From an uncultured Spirochaetales bacterium (GTDB taxonomy: Bacteria > Spirochaetota > Spirochaetia > DTKZ01), in contig CALKLC010000042.1 of the NCBI GenBank assembly GCA_937991975.1, positions 1 to 36,666 on the forward strand: a stretch of DNA of 36,666 bases, in the 5' to 3' direction. Under the pieces are notes generated by a model. That model did not search any database. It was not told where the DNA came from and was given only the letters and a program-made list of their open reading frames with translations. The translations under genes were made by a program, and so were the position numbers. Each line of letters opens with the position of its first letter. The first letter of the stretch is position 1. This document shows positions 1 through 9,306 of this stretch, in pieces.

Positions 1-592
1 GCTCTAGATGGGAAACAATGTTGTCGATTCGGGACTGATCCAGGGTGGGTTTCTTTTCTTTGATATAGGAAGGGTCGAATCCCTGGGAACGGATCGCCTC
101 TTCCAATGTCTTGCCAAGGTACGTGCGTTCGAGGATGGCTGGGTCGTTCAGCCCAAAGGCAGCCTGGCTACCCTTGCAGACAGCTCCATAGCAGGCAGAT
201 TCCTCCCCCCTCCAGATCACCAGCTCCAACCGGCGTTTCAGCTTTTCCCACATAGGACGGAGCTGGAGAATCGCATCGAGGCCTGCCACGATGCCGGCTG
301 CCCCGTCGTAATTTCCCCCATGGGGTACGGTATCGAGGTGCGACCCTACCTGAACGGTTTCAGAGGCGCCTCCCGGAGTGGAAAGAAACAGGTTCCCGAT
401 CCCGTCCCACGTTGCCCGCATTCCCGCCTTTTCCGCGATCCTCTGCATCACTTCCATCGCTCGAGTTTCCTCGTTGGACCAGGCGGCCCGGGTAAATCCT
501 TCTTCCCGTGAAGAACCAAGGTTCCCGATTTTTTCCAGTTGGGAAAAAATTTCTTCGATTCTCTGTTTCGTACTTTCAATGAGTCTGGGCAT
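1..592 (-). CDS. M20-family amidohydrolase (hydantoinase/carbamoylase/allantoate amidohydrolase-like), 3' end truncated by window edge
   Basis: Reverse-strand reading from ATG at 592 (MPRLIESTKQRIEEIFSQLEKIGNLGSSREEGFTRAAWSNEE...) contains VGSHLDTVPHGGNYDGAAGIVAG and VIWRGEESACYG, typical M20 metal-site motifs. Missing from the ORF track because it runs off the window edge. Confidence 0.85.
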   Translation of the reverse strand, partial: MPRLIESTKQRIEEIFSQLEKIGNLGSSREEGFTRAAWSNEETRAMEVMQRIAEKAGMRATWDGIGNLFLSTPGGASETVQVGSHLDTVPHGGNYDGAAGIVAGLDAILQLRPMWEKLKRRLELVIWRGEESACYGAVCKGSQAAFGLNDPAILERTYLGKTLEEAIRSQGFDPSYIKEKKPTLDQSRIDNIVSHLE

Positions 593-679
593 GCTTTGTT
601 CCGTTCCCTGTACTATGCATGGAAGTGATGGGAAAAGTCAACCTTGCTAGGAGTTGCGGTTCTGTGGTAGGATCTTCCT

Positions 680-1093
680 ATGCGGTTTGTACGGTCTGGT
701 AGCGTGTGGCACGTTTTATTAGGCATCCCCTTATTCCTCTTGGTCCTTGGATCCTGTAGCTCCACTCCTCCCGTAATCCCGGAAGGGCTCACTCCCATGC
801 AGTTCTTTCAGCGGGCACAGGAAGAGTCGGACAATTACCGGTGGGACAACGCGTTGCTGTACTATAAGACATTTCTGGAGCGGTACCCGGACGATCTTCC
901 AAATGTTCTGGCGGCCCGGTACGAAATCGCCTTTATCCACTATAAAAAAGAACAGTATGCTGAATCGAAGAAACTCTTTGAAGAACTGTTAGAGACTTAC
1001 AAGAAGTTCGAAAACCCTCTTGCTGTCCCCCAATGGCCGAGAGTGCTGGCAGAAAAGGTCTTGAGGAAGATCCAGGAAAAAACACGTCTTTAA
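680..1093 (+). CDS. Small TPR-like lipoprotein
   Basis: Signal peptide with lipobox LVLGSC; TPR/outer-membrane-assembly-lipoprotein-like repeats (FFQRAQEESDNYRWDNALLYYKTFLERYPDD). Confidence 0.75.
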   Translation: MRFVRSGSVWHVLLGIPLFLLVLGSCSSTPPVIPEGLTPMQFFQRAQEESDNYRWDNALLYYKTFLERYPDDLPNVLAARYEIAFIHYKKEQYAESKKLFEELLETYKKFENPLAVPQWPRVLAEKVLRKIQEKTRL

Positions 1094-1107
1094 TGGATCA
1101 ACATACT

Positions 1108-2280
1108 TTAGTGGGGCAATATAATCGTGTACACCAGGATATTCCTCTCTTCCGCATCCCGTTTCACCATCTCTTCGGTAATCTTTCCTCTTGGGATGGG
1201 ATGGGGAGGAGCGTCTCCGATTACGATGATTACCCGGCTTTCCGCTTCCCATTTGTAGTTGTGGATGGCGGCGTAGATCCCTTCATGAACGGCTTCGGGA
1301 ATATCCCTTCCGCCCGCTACCCGTACAGAATCCACCATTCTCTGGAGTTGGTTCAAATCACTGGTAAAGGGTAAAGAACGGGTAAGGTACTCCTCCATAT
1401 AATCACGGTACAGGGTCAATCCAATTCGAACCTTATCGAACCCTTTGATCCTCTCGGCAACCATAGGAACCAGCAGTTTACGGATGTGGGGGATGTCGTC
1501 TTCCATGCTCTGGGTAGTGTCGAGGGTGATTACCATATCGAGGGTTCTTCCTTTCTGTTTTTCCATGATGGCGGCGATCTTGTCGATCATGTCCTTTTCG
1601 CCGGTGGATTCGAAGGTCTCTCCCCTGGTTTCCTCTGTAATCTTCGAGAACTCTTCTTTCACATCAGGCATGATTTTTTCTGTTTTCGGTAAGGGGATGG
1701 AACGCTGGAGGATTCGAAACACGAAGGGGTTGTCTTTGAAAGGACCTGTGTAATCCGCATGAGGTTTCTCAAAAGCACGGATGTTAAGGAAGGTGCCATC
1801 TACTACCTCTATTTCACCCTGCCGGCTCCACGGATACCCGTATTCCAGCACGTAAGGGATGAAGATGTGAAAAGCGAGGCCGAACACTTCATCCGGTTCA
1901 GGGGTAGAGTCTACCAGGAAATACCGTCCTGGCCCTGGAACGAGGGTTTGGCCGTTCAGGATCCGTATCTCATCCCCATTGGTGGGATTGTAGGATTTTG
2001 CCCGGTAGGCATAACTGGCGGCCTTCCGGCCCGGGTCTTCGGTAGATTCTGTTAAGAGTACTGAACCGATACCCGGCTTCTTTCTGATCCAGAGGTGGTA
2101 CCCCCCTTCCAGGCTGAGTTCGATCCGCAGATCATGCTGCGTTAAGCTGAGTGTTTCAAGCCCTTCTCCTTTTAGGCCCCCCCTAAAAGATTCGGTTGCT
2201 TGATCTTCTGTGAACCCGCCGATTACCGCTAGAAAGAGGTAGCACACCCCCCAGAGTGTTCCGATCAGGCTCTTCTTCAT
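1108..2280 (-). CDS. Exported von Willebrand factor A (VWA) domain protein
   Basis: N-terminal signal peptide (MKKSLIGTLWGVCYLFLAVIGG); MIDAS-like DTTQSMEDD, GGRDIPEAVHEGI and VIIVIGDAPPH. Confidence 0.8.
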   Translation of the reverse strand: MKKSLIGTLWGVCYLFLAVIGGFTEDQATESFRGGLKGEGLETLSLTQHDLRIELSLEGGYHLWIRKKPGIGSVLLTESTEDPGRKAASYAYRAKSYNPTNGDEIRILNGQTLVPGPGRYFLVDSTPEPDEVFGLAFHIFIPYVLEYGYPWSRQGEIEVVDGTFLNIRAFEKPHADYTGPFKDNPFVFRILQRSIPLPKTEKIMPDVKEEFSKITEETRGETFESTGEKDMIDKIAAIMEKQKGRTLDMVITLDTTQSMEDDIPHIRKLLVPMVAERIKGFDKVRIGLTLYRDYMEEYLTRSLPFTSDLNQLQRMVDSVRVAGGRDIPEAVHEGIYAAIHNYKWEAESRVIIVIGDAPPHPIPRGKITEEMVKRDAEERNILVYTIILPH

Positions 2281-2325
2281 ACTTCTAACATCGGCGATTT
2301 TTCTCGGCTTCTGTAAAGGAGGAGA

Positions 2326-2850
2326 TTACTTTGTCTCGACGAAAGCGGGGAATGGAGGTTCACCAGGCCCAATGTTCTGGTAGAATGTGGAAATACGGTT
2401 CCAGAGGGGTTCGAGGAGTTGGCATCGCCAGGATTCTGCGGGAACAATGAAGAGTACACTGAACCCGAGGGGGGAAAGAGCCATCAGGGCTTCGGGGTTG
2501 TCAGGTTTCACCTGGTAGAAAGGAATAGCCCCGCACCGAACAGGAATCCAGGATTCCAGGGGAGGAATGGCCTGACGAATAAAGTAAACTGCGATGGAAG
2601 AACCCCGATACTGGTATCTAGCCAGCTCGTATGGAATGGCGTTTATACTGAGATAGGGGAGTCCCCTACCCAGCATAGGCCCCTCTACAAACACGGCTCT
2701 CTTCTCATCAGTTGACATAGCTTTCAATTCTACACCTGAATTCACCTGGGTGATGGATTGAGCGACAGATCGGGTAGGAGTGCTTAGTAATACAGTGCAA
2801 AGTAATACTGTGGCTGGGCGAAGGGCGCCCAGGTGAAAAAGGGATCTCAT
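2326..2850 (-). CDS. Hypothetical exported protein, overlaps the glmS stop
   Basis: 174 aa with signal-peptide-like N-terminus; 4-nt overlap with the upstream glmS ORF (2847-2850). Confidence 0.65.
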   Translation of the reverse strand: MRSLFHLGALRPATVLLCTVLLSTPTRSVAQSITQVNSGVELKAMSTDEKRAVFVEGPMLGRGLPYLSINAIPYELARYQYRGSSIAVYFIRQAIPPLESWIPVRCGAIPFYQVKPDNPEALMALSPLGFSVLFIVPAESWRCQLLEPLWNRISTFYQNIGPGEPPFPAFVETK

Positions 2851-4673
2851 TCCACCGTTACGCTTTTTGCAAGGTTCCGCGGCTGATCCACGTTATGACC
2901 CAGCTCCAGGGCGCAATGGTAGGCAAAAAGCTGTAGAGGAACCACCATCAGAAAGGGGTACAGGAGTTCATGGGTAGGAGGGATGAAGATACAGTCATCG
3001 GCGATTCGAGCTACCTCTTCGTCGCCTTCCACCGTTAGAGCAATCACTTTCCCCTTGCGGGCTTTCACTTCCTTCATGTTGGAGATGACCTTTTCCCGTA
3101 ACATGTCATCGGGAACGAGGAACACACTGGGGGTGTTTTCGTTGATCAAGGCAATAGGGCCGTGCTTGATTTCCGCAGCGCTGTACCCTTCCGCGTGGAT
3201 GTAAGAGATTTCTTTCAATTTTAAGGCCCCTTCCAGGGCCACGGGATAGTTCAACCCCCTTCCTAAAAAGAGGAAGTTCGGATAGATGGAGTACTTTTTT
3301 GCCAGGTTCTTTACATGGAAGTTCGTCTGCAAGGTTTTGGAGACCAATTGGGGTAATTCTTCCAGATGCTGGATATAAGCTTTCCCCATTTCATACGACA
3401 TATCCCGCATCCGGGCGATGAGGAGAGTGAAAAGGTAGAACACGGCCAGCTGGCTGGTAAAGGCCTTGGTAGAGGCAACGGCTATTTCCGGCCCGGAGTG
3501 GATATAGATTCCTCCATCTGACTCTCTCGGTATGGTGGAACCTACTACGTTGCAGACCCCCAGTACCCGGGCGCCCTTCCGTTTCAGTTCCCGCATGGCA
3601 TAGAGGGTGTCGGCTGTCTCTCCCGATTGGGATACGGCAAAGTAGAGAGTGTTCCGCTCCACGATAGGATTGCGGTACCGAAGCTCAGAGGCCAGTTCTG
3701 CCGAAGCGGGGATCCGGGCAACGGATTCCAGCAGGTAGGAAGCTACCAACCCCGCATGGTAGGAAGTTCCCGCGGCTATGATCTTGATTCTTTCGATCGC
3801 GAGAAGTTCCCGGTTCGTCATGTTGAGACCGCCGAACTTCGCTGTCATGTATTCCTTGTCGATCCGTCCCTGCATGGCTCGCTTGATGGATTCCGGCTGC
3901 TCGAAGATCTCCTTCTCCATGAAGTGGGCATATCCGTCTTTTTCGATTTCCTGCAATTCCCAGGAGATGTAGTCGATCTTGCGGTCCAGAATCCTGTCCG
4001 TCCCATCGGTAAGCCTGTACCCTTCAGGGGTGATGGTTACCACATTCCCATCTTCCAGATAGATCACCTGTTTGGTGTAGGCGATCATGGCGGTGACATC
4101 CGAGGCCAGGAACATCTCCTTGTTTCCGATTCCCAGGATGAGGGGAGAGCCGTTCCGGGCTCCCACGATCTTGTTCGGTTCTTTCGCATGGATACAGACA
4201 ATCCCATAGGTCCCTTTCAGGAGTTTGATGGTTTTCTTTACGGCCAGTTCCAGATCCCCTTCGTAGAAGGTAGAAACCAGATGGGCAATCACTTCGGAGT
4301 CTGTTTCCGAACGGAACACGTGCCCCTCAGAGAGGAGCTTTTCTTTCAAGGCGGCATAGTTTTCGATAATCCCATTGTGGGCTATGGCGATATCTCCCGC
4401 GCAATTCACGTGTGGATGGGCATTCGTGTCATTCACCTCCCCATGGGTGGCCCACCGGGTATGACCGATCCCATACGCACCCTGGAGCGCGGAAGGAATG
4501 ACTTTCTGCAGATCCGCGATCTTTCCTTTTCGTTTCACCACGGTAAGTGTACCCGTATAATCCCCTACCGCGATCCCGGCCGAATCATACCCCCGATACT
4601 CCATCCGCTTCAAAGCTTCCACGAGGATGTCTACTGTATTACCTGGTCCGCAGTACCCGATGATTCCGCACAT
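2847..4673 (-). CDS. glmS: Glutamine-fructose-6-phosphate aminotransferase (isomerizing)
   Basis: MCGIIGYCG N-terminal nucleophile Cys; TRWATHGEVNDTNAHPH; two SIS domains; C-terminal DQPRNLAKSVTVE. Confidence 0.98.
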   Translation of the reverse strand: MCGIIGYCGPGNTVDILVEALKRMEYRGYDSAGIAVGDYTGTLTVVKRKGKIADLQKVIPSALQGAYGIGHTRWATHGEVNDTNAHPHVNCAGDIAIAHNGIIENYAALKEKLLSEGHVFRSETDSEVIAHLVSTFYEGDLELAVKKTIKLLKGTYGIVCIHAKEPNKIVGARNGSPLILGIGNKEMFLASDVTAMIAYTKQVIYLEDGNVVTITPEGYRLTDGTDRILDRKIDYISWELQEIEKDGYAHFMEKEIFEQPESIKRAMQGRIDKEYMTAKFGGLNMTNRELLAIERIKIIAAGTSYHAGLVASYLLESVARIPASAELASELRYRNPIVERNTLYFAVSQSGETADTLYAMRELKRKGARVLGVCNVVGSTIPRESDGGIYIHSGPEIAVASTKAFTSQLAVFYLFTLLIARMRDMSYEMGKAYIQHLEELPQLVSKTLQTNFHVKNLAKKYSIYPNFLFLGRGLNYPVALEGALKLKEISYIHAEGYSAAEIKHGPIALINENTPSVFLVPDDMLREKVISNMKEVKARKGKVIALTVEGDEEVARIADDCIFIPPTHELLYPFLMVVPLQLFAYHCALELGHNVDQPRNLAKSVTVE

Positions 4674-4771
4674 TCTATAGCCTCTACTATGGTAAGGTTA
4701 AAGGGCCCTATAGTGCCCCTCTAGTGAACTGTAATCAACATACATTTTTCATCTACATTATTATACCGCAA

Positions 4772-5413
4772 TCAAAGTTGGATTTCCGATGAAGCACCCG
4801 ATCTCTCCCGCAAGGCTTGTGCGTTCACCAGAAGAAGAGTATTCCCTTCTCTTTTTAAGATCCCTTCCGATATCAGGCGTTGAACGATTCCTTCAACTTC
4901 CAGTAAAGGCGTTTCGAGGGAAAGGGAAATTTCCTCTGTAGTTTTGTCAAAGAGGAGAGAATCCCTGGAAACCTCTTCGAAGGCATACACAAGATGGAGA
5001 GCGATAAGAGCGGGGGCATTCTTTCGTTTCAATTGCTGGATCTGCATGTTGGCATGCTGAAGGCGGCGACAGAGCTTATCGATGATGTTCATCGCAATCT
5101 TCGAGTTCTTTTCGATCATGCTCCGGAAACCCTGCCGGTCGAAGGCTAAGAGGTGAGTGTCAGTGACTGTCTGGGCTGTGGCGGTCCGGCGGATCCGGTT
5201 TACGATGGCCATTTCGCCGAAGAAGTCCCCCTTTCCCAGGATAGCCAGCACATGGTCTTTGTTGCCAATAGACTTGCTGATCTTGACCTTCCCCTCCTGG
5301 ATGATAAACATCTCGTTCCCCTCATCTCCCTCACGAAAGATTACCGTACCTGCAGGAATCACATGTCCGTATTTTTCGAACAGAAGGTTGTCACTCATAC
5401 TTTCTATACCCAT
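4772..5413 (-). CDS. Crp/Fnr-like cyclic-nucleotide-binding transcriptional regulator
   Basis: cNMP-binding fold with phosphate-binding-cassette-like FFGEMAIVNRIRRTATAQT; C-terminal winged-helix-like segment. Start may be the second Met at 5398. Confidence 0.8.
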   Translation of the reverse strand: MGIESMSDNLLFEKYGHVIPAGTVIFREGDEGNEMFIIQEGKVKISKSIGNKDHVLAILGKGDFFGEMAIVNRIRRTATAQTVTDTHLLAFDRQGFRSMIEKNSKIAMNIIDKLCRRLQHANMQIQQLKRKNAPALIALHLVYAFEEVSRDSLLFDKTTEEISLSLETPLLEVEGIVQRLISEGILKREGNTLLLVNAQALRERSGASSEIQL

Positions 5414-5520
5414 TATAGAGTTCGGCCTGTTAGGTGTCCAGGGTTAGGCGCACAGCCCTGTTTAGAACACAGCATGCCAAATAATAATTTTAAACCCCTA
5501 TTAGCCTATAAGGGGCCGCC

Positions 5521-5539
5521 ACAATTTTGGCACCACTTA
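5521..5539 (+). repeat. Copy 1 of 19-nt intergenic motif ACAATTTTGGCACCACTTA
   Basis: Exact match to copies at 11395-11413 (+) and 30876-30894 (-); lies about 10 bp from the AEC transporter stop. Confidence 0.85.
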
Positions 5540-5548
5540 TTTATCATT

Positions 5549-6547
5549 TCAGATCTGCGAAGCGAGGAATAGTATCCCCGGTAACAGTACCATATAGGAC
5601 ACGGTAGTGGTGAGCCAGGTTGAGTTGGCCAGATCTACATCGAACCCGTAGATGGCAGGAGGAATAGCGGCGAGGAACGCAACGGGTGAAAAAGACACGA
5701 TCACGAGGGTTTTCAGGGGCAGACCGCCCCGGATGGACCCAAACCCGAGGAGGATTCCGATGGGTATCAGACACGCGGGTACAAAGAGGAATTTGATGAG
5801 GTGAACCAGAATGATTTCCTTCCTGTACTGACCGATAGCCCCGATTTTCAACGTCAATCCGATGGCCAGACCAAAAAGAACGGTGATGACAGGAACCAGG
5901 ATATGGGAAAGCTGGTACATGAACTGGGGTTTCGGTATCCCGGATAGCCTCAGGAGGGTTCCAATCAGCACAGCACCGAGGGGAAAGAATGCCACCTTCT
6001 TTTCCAGAAGAATCCGTGGATGGAATCGAAAGGAGGACAGGTTCGCCTTACTGATGGCATAACTGAGGGGAAACCCGAGAGTGTAGTAGAGAGGCTGTTC
6101 GAACAGGGCGTAGATCTGTATATAGGCGAATCCCTCTTCTCCATAGAGGACAAAGGCGATAAACGCAGCGAGGGCGCTGATATTGTAGAACATGCTGCTG
6201 GAAAAGAAGGATCCAGCCCGGTACGGTTCGATCCGGAACCGGCGGATACAGAGAACCGCAGCCAATCCGCCTAGAAATAAGGATCCCGCTCCCAGAAGGG
6301 AAAACAGAGCCAGCTTCCCTGAAGCTGGAGCGAAGCTCCAGAGGGAACTGATGGCTGCGAGAGGCAGGAGGGCCATCACGGCAACCTGTTTCATCCGGTC
6401 GGAAAGGACACGGGGGGAAAGGAACTGTTCGAGGGACAGGGGAATGCGTCGTTCCCGAGAAAGAACGAAAAAAGAGTAAAACCGCTGAAGCATGTACCCC
6501 AACAAGACAGATCCAAAACTGATCGCTAGAATATAAGCAACTTGCAT
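5549..6547 (-). CDS. AEC-family (auxin efflux carrier-like) permease
   Basis: Multi-TM protein. Probable start is Met69 of the listed ORF (MQVAYILAISFGSVLLGYML), because upstream residues are low-complexity and overlap the divergent TPR gene. Confidence 0.75.
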   Translation of the reverse strand: MQVAYILAISFGSVLLGYMLQRFYSFFVLSRERRIPLSLEQFLSPRVLSDRMKQVAVMALLPLAAISSLWSFAPASGKLALFSLLGAGSLFLGGLAAVLCIRRFRIEPYRAGSFFSSSMFYNISALAAFIAFVLYGEEGFAYIQIYALFEQPLYYTLGFPLSYAISKANLSSFRFHPRILLEKKVAFFPLGAVLIGTLLRLSGIPKPQFMYQLSHILVPVITVLFGLAIGLTLKIGAIGQYRKEIILVHLIKFLFVPACLIPIGILLGFGSIRGGLPLKTLVIVSFSPVAFLAAIPPAIYGFDVDLANSTWLTTTVSYMVLLPGILFLASQI

Positions 6548-6607
6548 GGATCCACTATACCAAAAAACACTTTTCCCTTGAAAGCGGTTGTGGTATGATC
6601 CCTTTCC

Positions 6608-7276
6608 ATGGTGAATCTGTTTGGATTCCTGTTCCTTCGATTCTGGGAACGGGCAGCCCTCAACAACTTTGTTCTTGGACGGTATGCGAAGGCAGAGGAG
6701 TATTTCCGAAAGATCCAATCTGTCCAACCGAACAAAATGGGGTTGGGGCACAATATCGGCCTTGTGTGCCTTGCCCAGGAACGGTATGAAGAGGCAGAAA
6801 AGGAGTTCCTGAGGGAACTGGAACGGTTCGGTGAAACCTACATTCGTCTGAAAACGTTGGGAGATCTGTATTACCTCTGGGGAAAGCGGGCTGAATGTGC
6901 CAGGTACTACCAGAATGCTCTTCCGGTATGTGAACAGGAGGCAGACCGGAAGCTCATCCAGAAGAGGATCGAGTATGCCTCAAATCCTGAATCCTTTGAA
7001 AGGGCGATGAAGAGTTACCAGGCCCTGAAGAAAGGGAATGCCTGTATGGCTGAAAAGCGTTTCGAAGAAGCCAGTGAAGAGTTCGAACGAGCGGTGCAGC
7101 TGGATCCTTTTAACTTCCAGGCATGGAACAATATAGGTGCCGTGGAGCTGAACTATCGAAAGAACCCTGCCCGTGCAGTCGAATGTTTTCTGCGGGCAGT
7201 GGAATATACCAGTTTACCTGCCATCCATAACAACCTCAAGCGGGCCCAGGCAATGCTGGGGAAGGAGAAACGGTGA
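6608..7276 (+). CDS. TPR-repeat protein
   Basis: Repeated TPR patterns (YAKAEEYFRKIQSVQPNKMGLGHNIGLVCLAQERYEEAEKEF; AEKRFEEASEEFERAVQLDPFNFQAWNNIGAVEL). Confidence 0.8.
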   Translation: MVNLFGFLFLRFWERAALNNFVLGRYAKAEEYFRKIQSVQPNKMGLGHNIGLVCLAQERYEEAEKEFLRELERFGETYIRLKTLGDLYYLWGKRAECARYYQNALPVCEQEADRKLIQKRIEYASNPESFERAMKSYQALKKGNACMAEKRFEEASEEFERAVQLDPFNFQAWNNIGAVELNYRKNPARAVECFLRAVEYTSLPAIHNNLKRAQAMLGKEKR

Positions 7277-8652
7277 TGCAAGGGGATCGGATACGCGCTC
7301 ATTTACGGGAAATGTTTCAGGCGGCGTTGGAACGAGTGGATCCGTACCGGATGATCAAGGAGAGGGTGCTGATACAGGGGGAAACCCTTCTCGTGCGGTC
7401 AGACCGGGAGGAACTGAAGTGGGATCTGTCCCGCTATAACCGGATCCTGGTGTTGGGAGCGGGAAAAGCTACGGCTAAGATGGCGTTGGCTGTAGAGGAA
7501 ATTTTTGGTTCTCGCATTACAGAGGGTGTTATCGCGGTCAAACCGGGGCATACGGAAGGATTGAAGCGGATCCGTATGATAGAAGCGGGGCATCCTGTTC
7601 CTGATGCAGGAAGCGTGGAAGCGGGAAGGACTGTGGCCGAGTTGGCCCGGAAGGCGGATGAACGAACCCTGGTGATCAACCTGGTCTCTGGTGGTGGTTC
7701 CGCTCTCCTGTCCTATCCCTTTACCTGGAAAGATGATACAGGGGAACATGGCCTTACGCTGGAGGACAAGCAGAAGACTACCAAAGCCCTTTTGGCCTGC
7801 GGTGCCACCATCCAGGAAATCAACTGCATCCGCAAGCATTTGAGCGGGATCAAGGGCGGCAGGCTGGCCCAGCTTCTCTATCCGGCCGAGTCGTTGAACC
7901 TGATCCTATCAGACGTAGTGGGAGACAGGCTGGATTCCATAGCATCAGGGCTGACTGCCCCTGATGGCACTACCTTCGAGGAAGCGGTGGCTCTGGTGGA
8001 AAAGTATGGGATTGCTTCCGAACTTCCTCCTCTGGCGTGGAAAGTCCTGAAGCTGGGGGCCGAAGGGAAGTTAGCGGAAACTCCCAAGAAGGGGGATCCA
8101 GTGTTCGAAAAAGTCCATAACATCCTCATCGGCTCCAACTACGGCGCCCTCCTGGCAGCGGAACGGAAGGCAAAGGAACTGGGATACCGTACCGTGGTTC
8201 TGTCCTCGGAGATCATCGGGGAAGCCCGGGAGATTGCCAAGGTTTACATGGGAATCGGACGGGATGTGAAACGCCGGGAACTTCTGGTGGGTAGGCCTGC
8301 CTGTATCATTGGAGGGGGCGAAACCACCGTAACCCTCCGGGGAGGGGGGAAAGGGGGAAGGAACCAGGAAATGGCCCTGTCTTTTCTAGCAGAAATCGAA
8401 TCCAACCCGGAAGGATCTGAGGGGATCTGGTTCCTTGCCGCATCCACTGATGGAAACGATGGACCGACCGATGCGGCAGGTGCATTCGCCGACCCGGAAG
8501 TGCTTGCGGCAGGGAAAAAGGCCGGCCTTTCAGTGCAGGACTACCTACGGCGAAACGACTCCTACCATTACTTCGATCGGATCGGGTTCCTGTTGAAGAC
8601 AGGTCCCACCAATACAAACGTCTGCGACGTACAGATCGTTGTGGTGCCGTAG
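7276..8652 (+). CDS. Glycerate 2-kinase (MOFRL/DUF4147 family)
   Basis: VLGAGKATAKMA, VNLVSGGGSALL, IGGGETTVTLRGGGKGGRNQEMAL, AASTDGNDGPTDAAGA; ATGA overlap with upstream stop. Confidence 0.9.
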   Translation: MQGDRIRAHLREMFQAALERVDPYRMIKERVLIQGETLLVRSDREELKWDLSRYNRILVLGAGKATAKMALAVEEIFGSRITEGVIAVKPGHTEGLKRIRMIEAGHPVPDAGSVEAGRTVAELARKADERTLVINLVSGGGSALLSYPFTWKDDTGEHGLTLEDKQKTTKALLACGATIQEINCIRKHLSGIKGGRLAQLLYPAESLNLILSDVVGDRLDSIASGLTAPDGTTFEEAVALVEKYGIASELPPLAWKVLKLGAEGKLAETPKKGDPVFEKVHNILIGSNYGALLAAERKAKELGYRTVVLSSEIIGEAREIAKVYMGIGRDVKRRELLVGRPACIIGGGETTVTLRGGGKGGRNQEMALSFLAEIESNPEGSEGIWFLAASTDGNDGPTDAAGAFADPEVLAAGKKAGLSVQDYLRRNDSYHYFDRIGFLLKTGPTNTNVCDVQIVVVP

Positions 8653-8679
8653 AACAGGCAGTAAGGGAGGAGCTACAGG

Positions 8680-9306
8680 TTGCCCAGGTTGCCTTTGCAC
8701 ATTATCAAAGACAGGGCCCCAGGAAATAGACCTTTAGGGAAGACTGAGGAACTTCTCACCATGTTCCTTTCCTTCTTCAAGATCGGTGCGTTCACCATCG
8801 GTGGGGGCTATGCCATGCTCCCTCTGATGGAACAGGAGTTTGTGCAGCATCGAAAATGGGTGGATCCGGTGGAAATGGTGGATGTGTTTGCTGTGGCTCA
8901 ATCCTTGCCAGGTGTCATTGCCATCAACGCTTCGATCTATATCGGTTACAAGATTGACCGTATACGGGGCGCTGTGGTGGCAGCCCTTGGAGTAATCCTC
9001 CCATCCTTCCTCATCATCCTGGGGATCGCGGCAGTCCTTCTGAAGTTTCAGGAATATTCCCTGGTGCAGAAAGCCTTTGCAGGGGTCCGGGCCGGGGTCA
9101 CTGCGTTGATTCTCCTGTCAGGGGTCAAACTTGGGAAAGTCATCCTGAAGAATCGTACGGCATGGATCATTGGTGTGGGAGCTTTCCTGCTCCTGGTTGT
9201 TGGTAAAATCCAGGCCGTTGTAGTGATTCTGGCAAGCGGATTGATTGGCCTGGGGACATTTGTGGTACAAAAGCGTATCCGTCAACGGGAGCCGAAAAAA
9301 CTATGA
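8680..9306 (+). CDS. Chromate transporter (CHR short-chain subunit 1)
   Basis: FFKIGAFTIGGGYAMLPLMEQEFV...AQSLPGVIAINASIYIGYK, typical CHR repeat; probable TTG start with upstream GGAGG. Confidence 0.88.
   Translation: MPRLPLHIIKDRAPGNRPLGKTEELLTMFLSFFKIGAFTIGGGYAMLPLMEQEFVQHRKWVDPVEMVDVFAVAQSLPGVIAINASIYIGYKIDRIRGAVVAALGVILPSFLIILGIAAVLLKFQEYSLVQKAFAGVRAGVTALILLSGVKLGKVILKNRTAWIIGVGAFLLLVVGKIQAVVVILASGLIGLGTFVVQKRIRQREPKKL

Noticed and set aside
8-511. 167-aa plus-strand ORF
   Set aside because: Antisense to the truncated M20 amidohydrolase, which has clear active-site motifs on the minus strand.
3627-4724. 365-aa plus-strand ORF
   Set aside because: Entirely antisense to glmS; no recognisable motifs, low-complexity shadow-ORF composition.
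4674-4771. glmS ribozyme upstream of glmS
   Set aside because: The 98-nt leader is too short for, and shows no recognisable match to, the conserved glmS ribozyme core; an AT-rich ATTATA (minus-strand TATAAT) at 4760-4765 is more consistent with an ordinary promoter.
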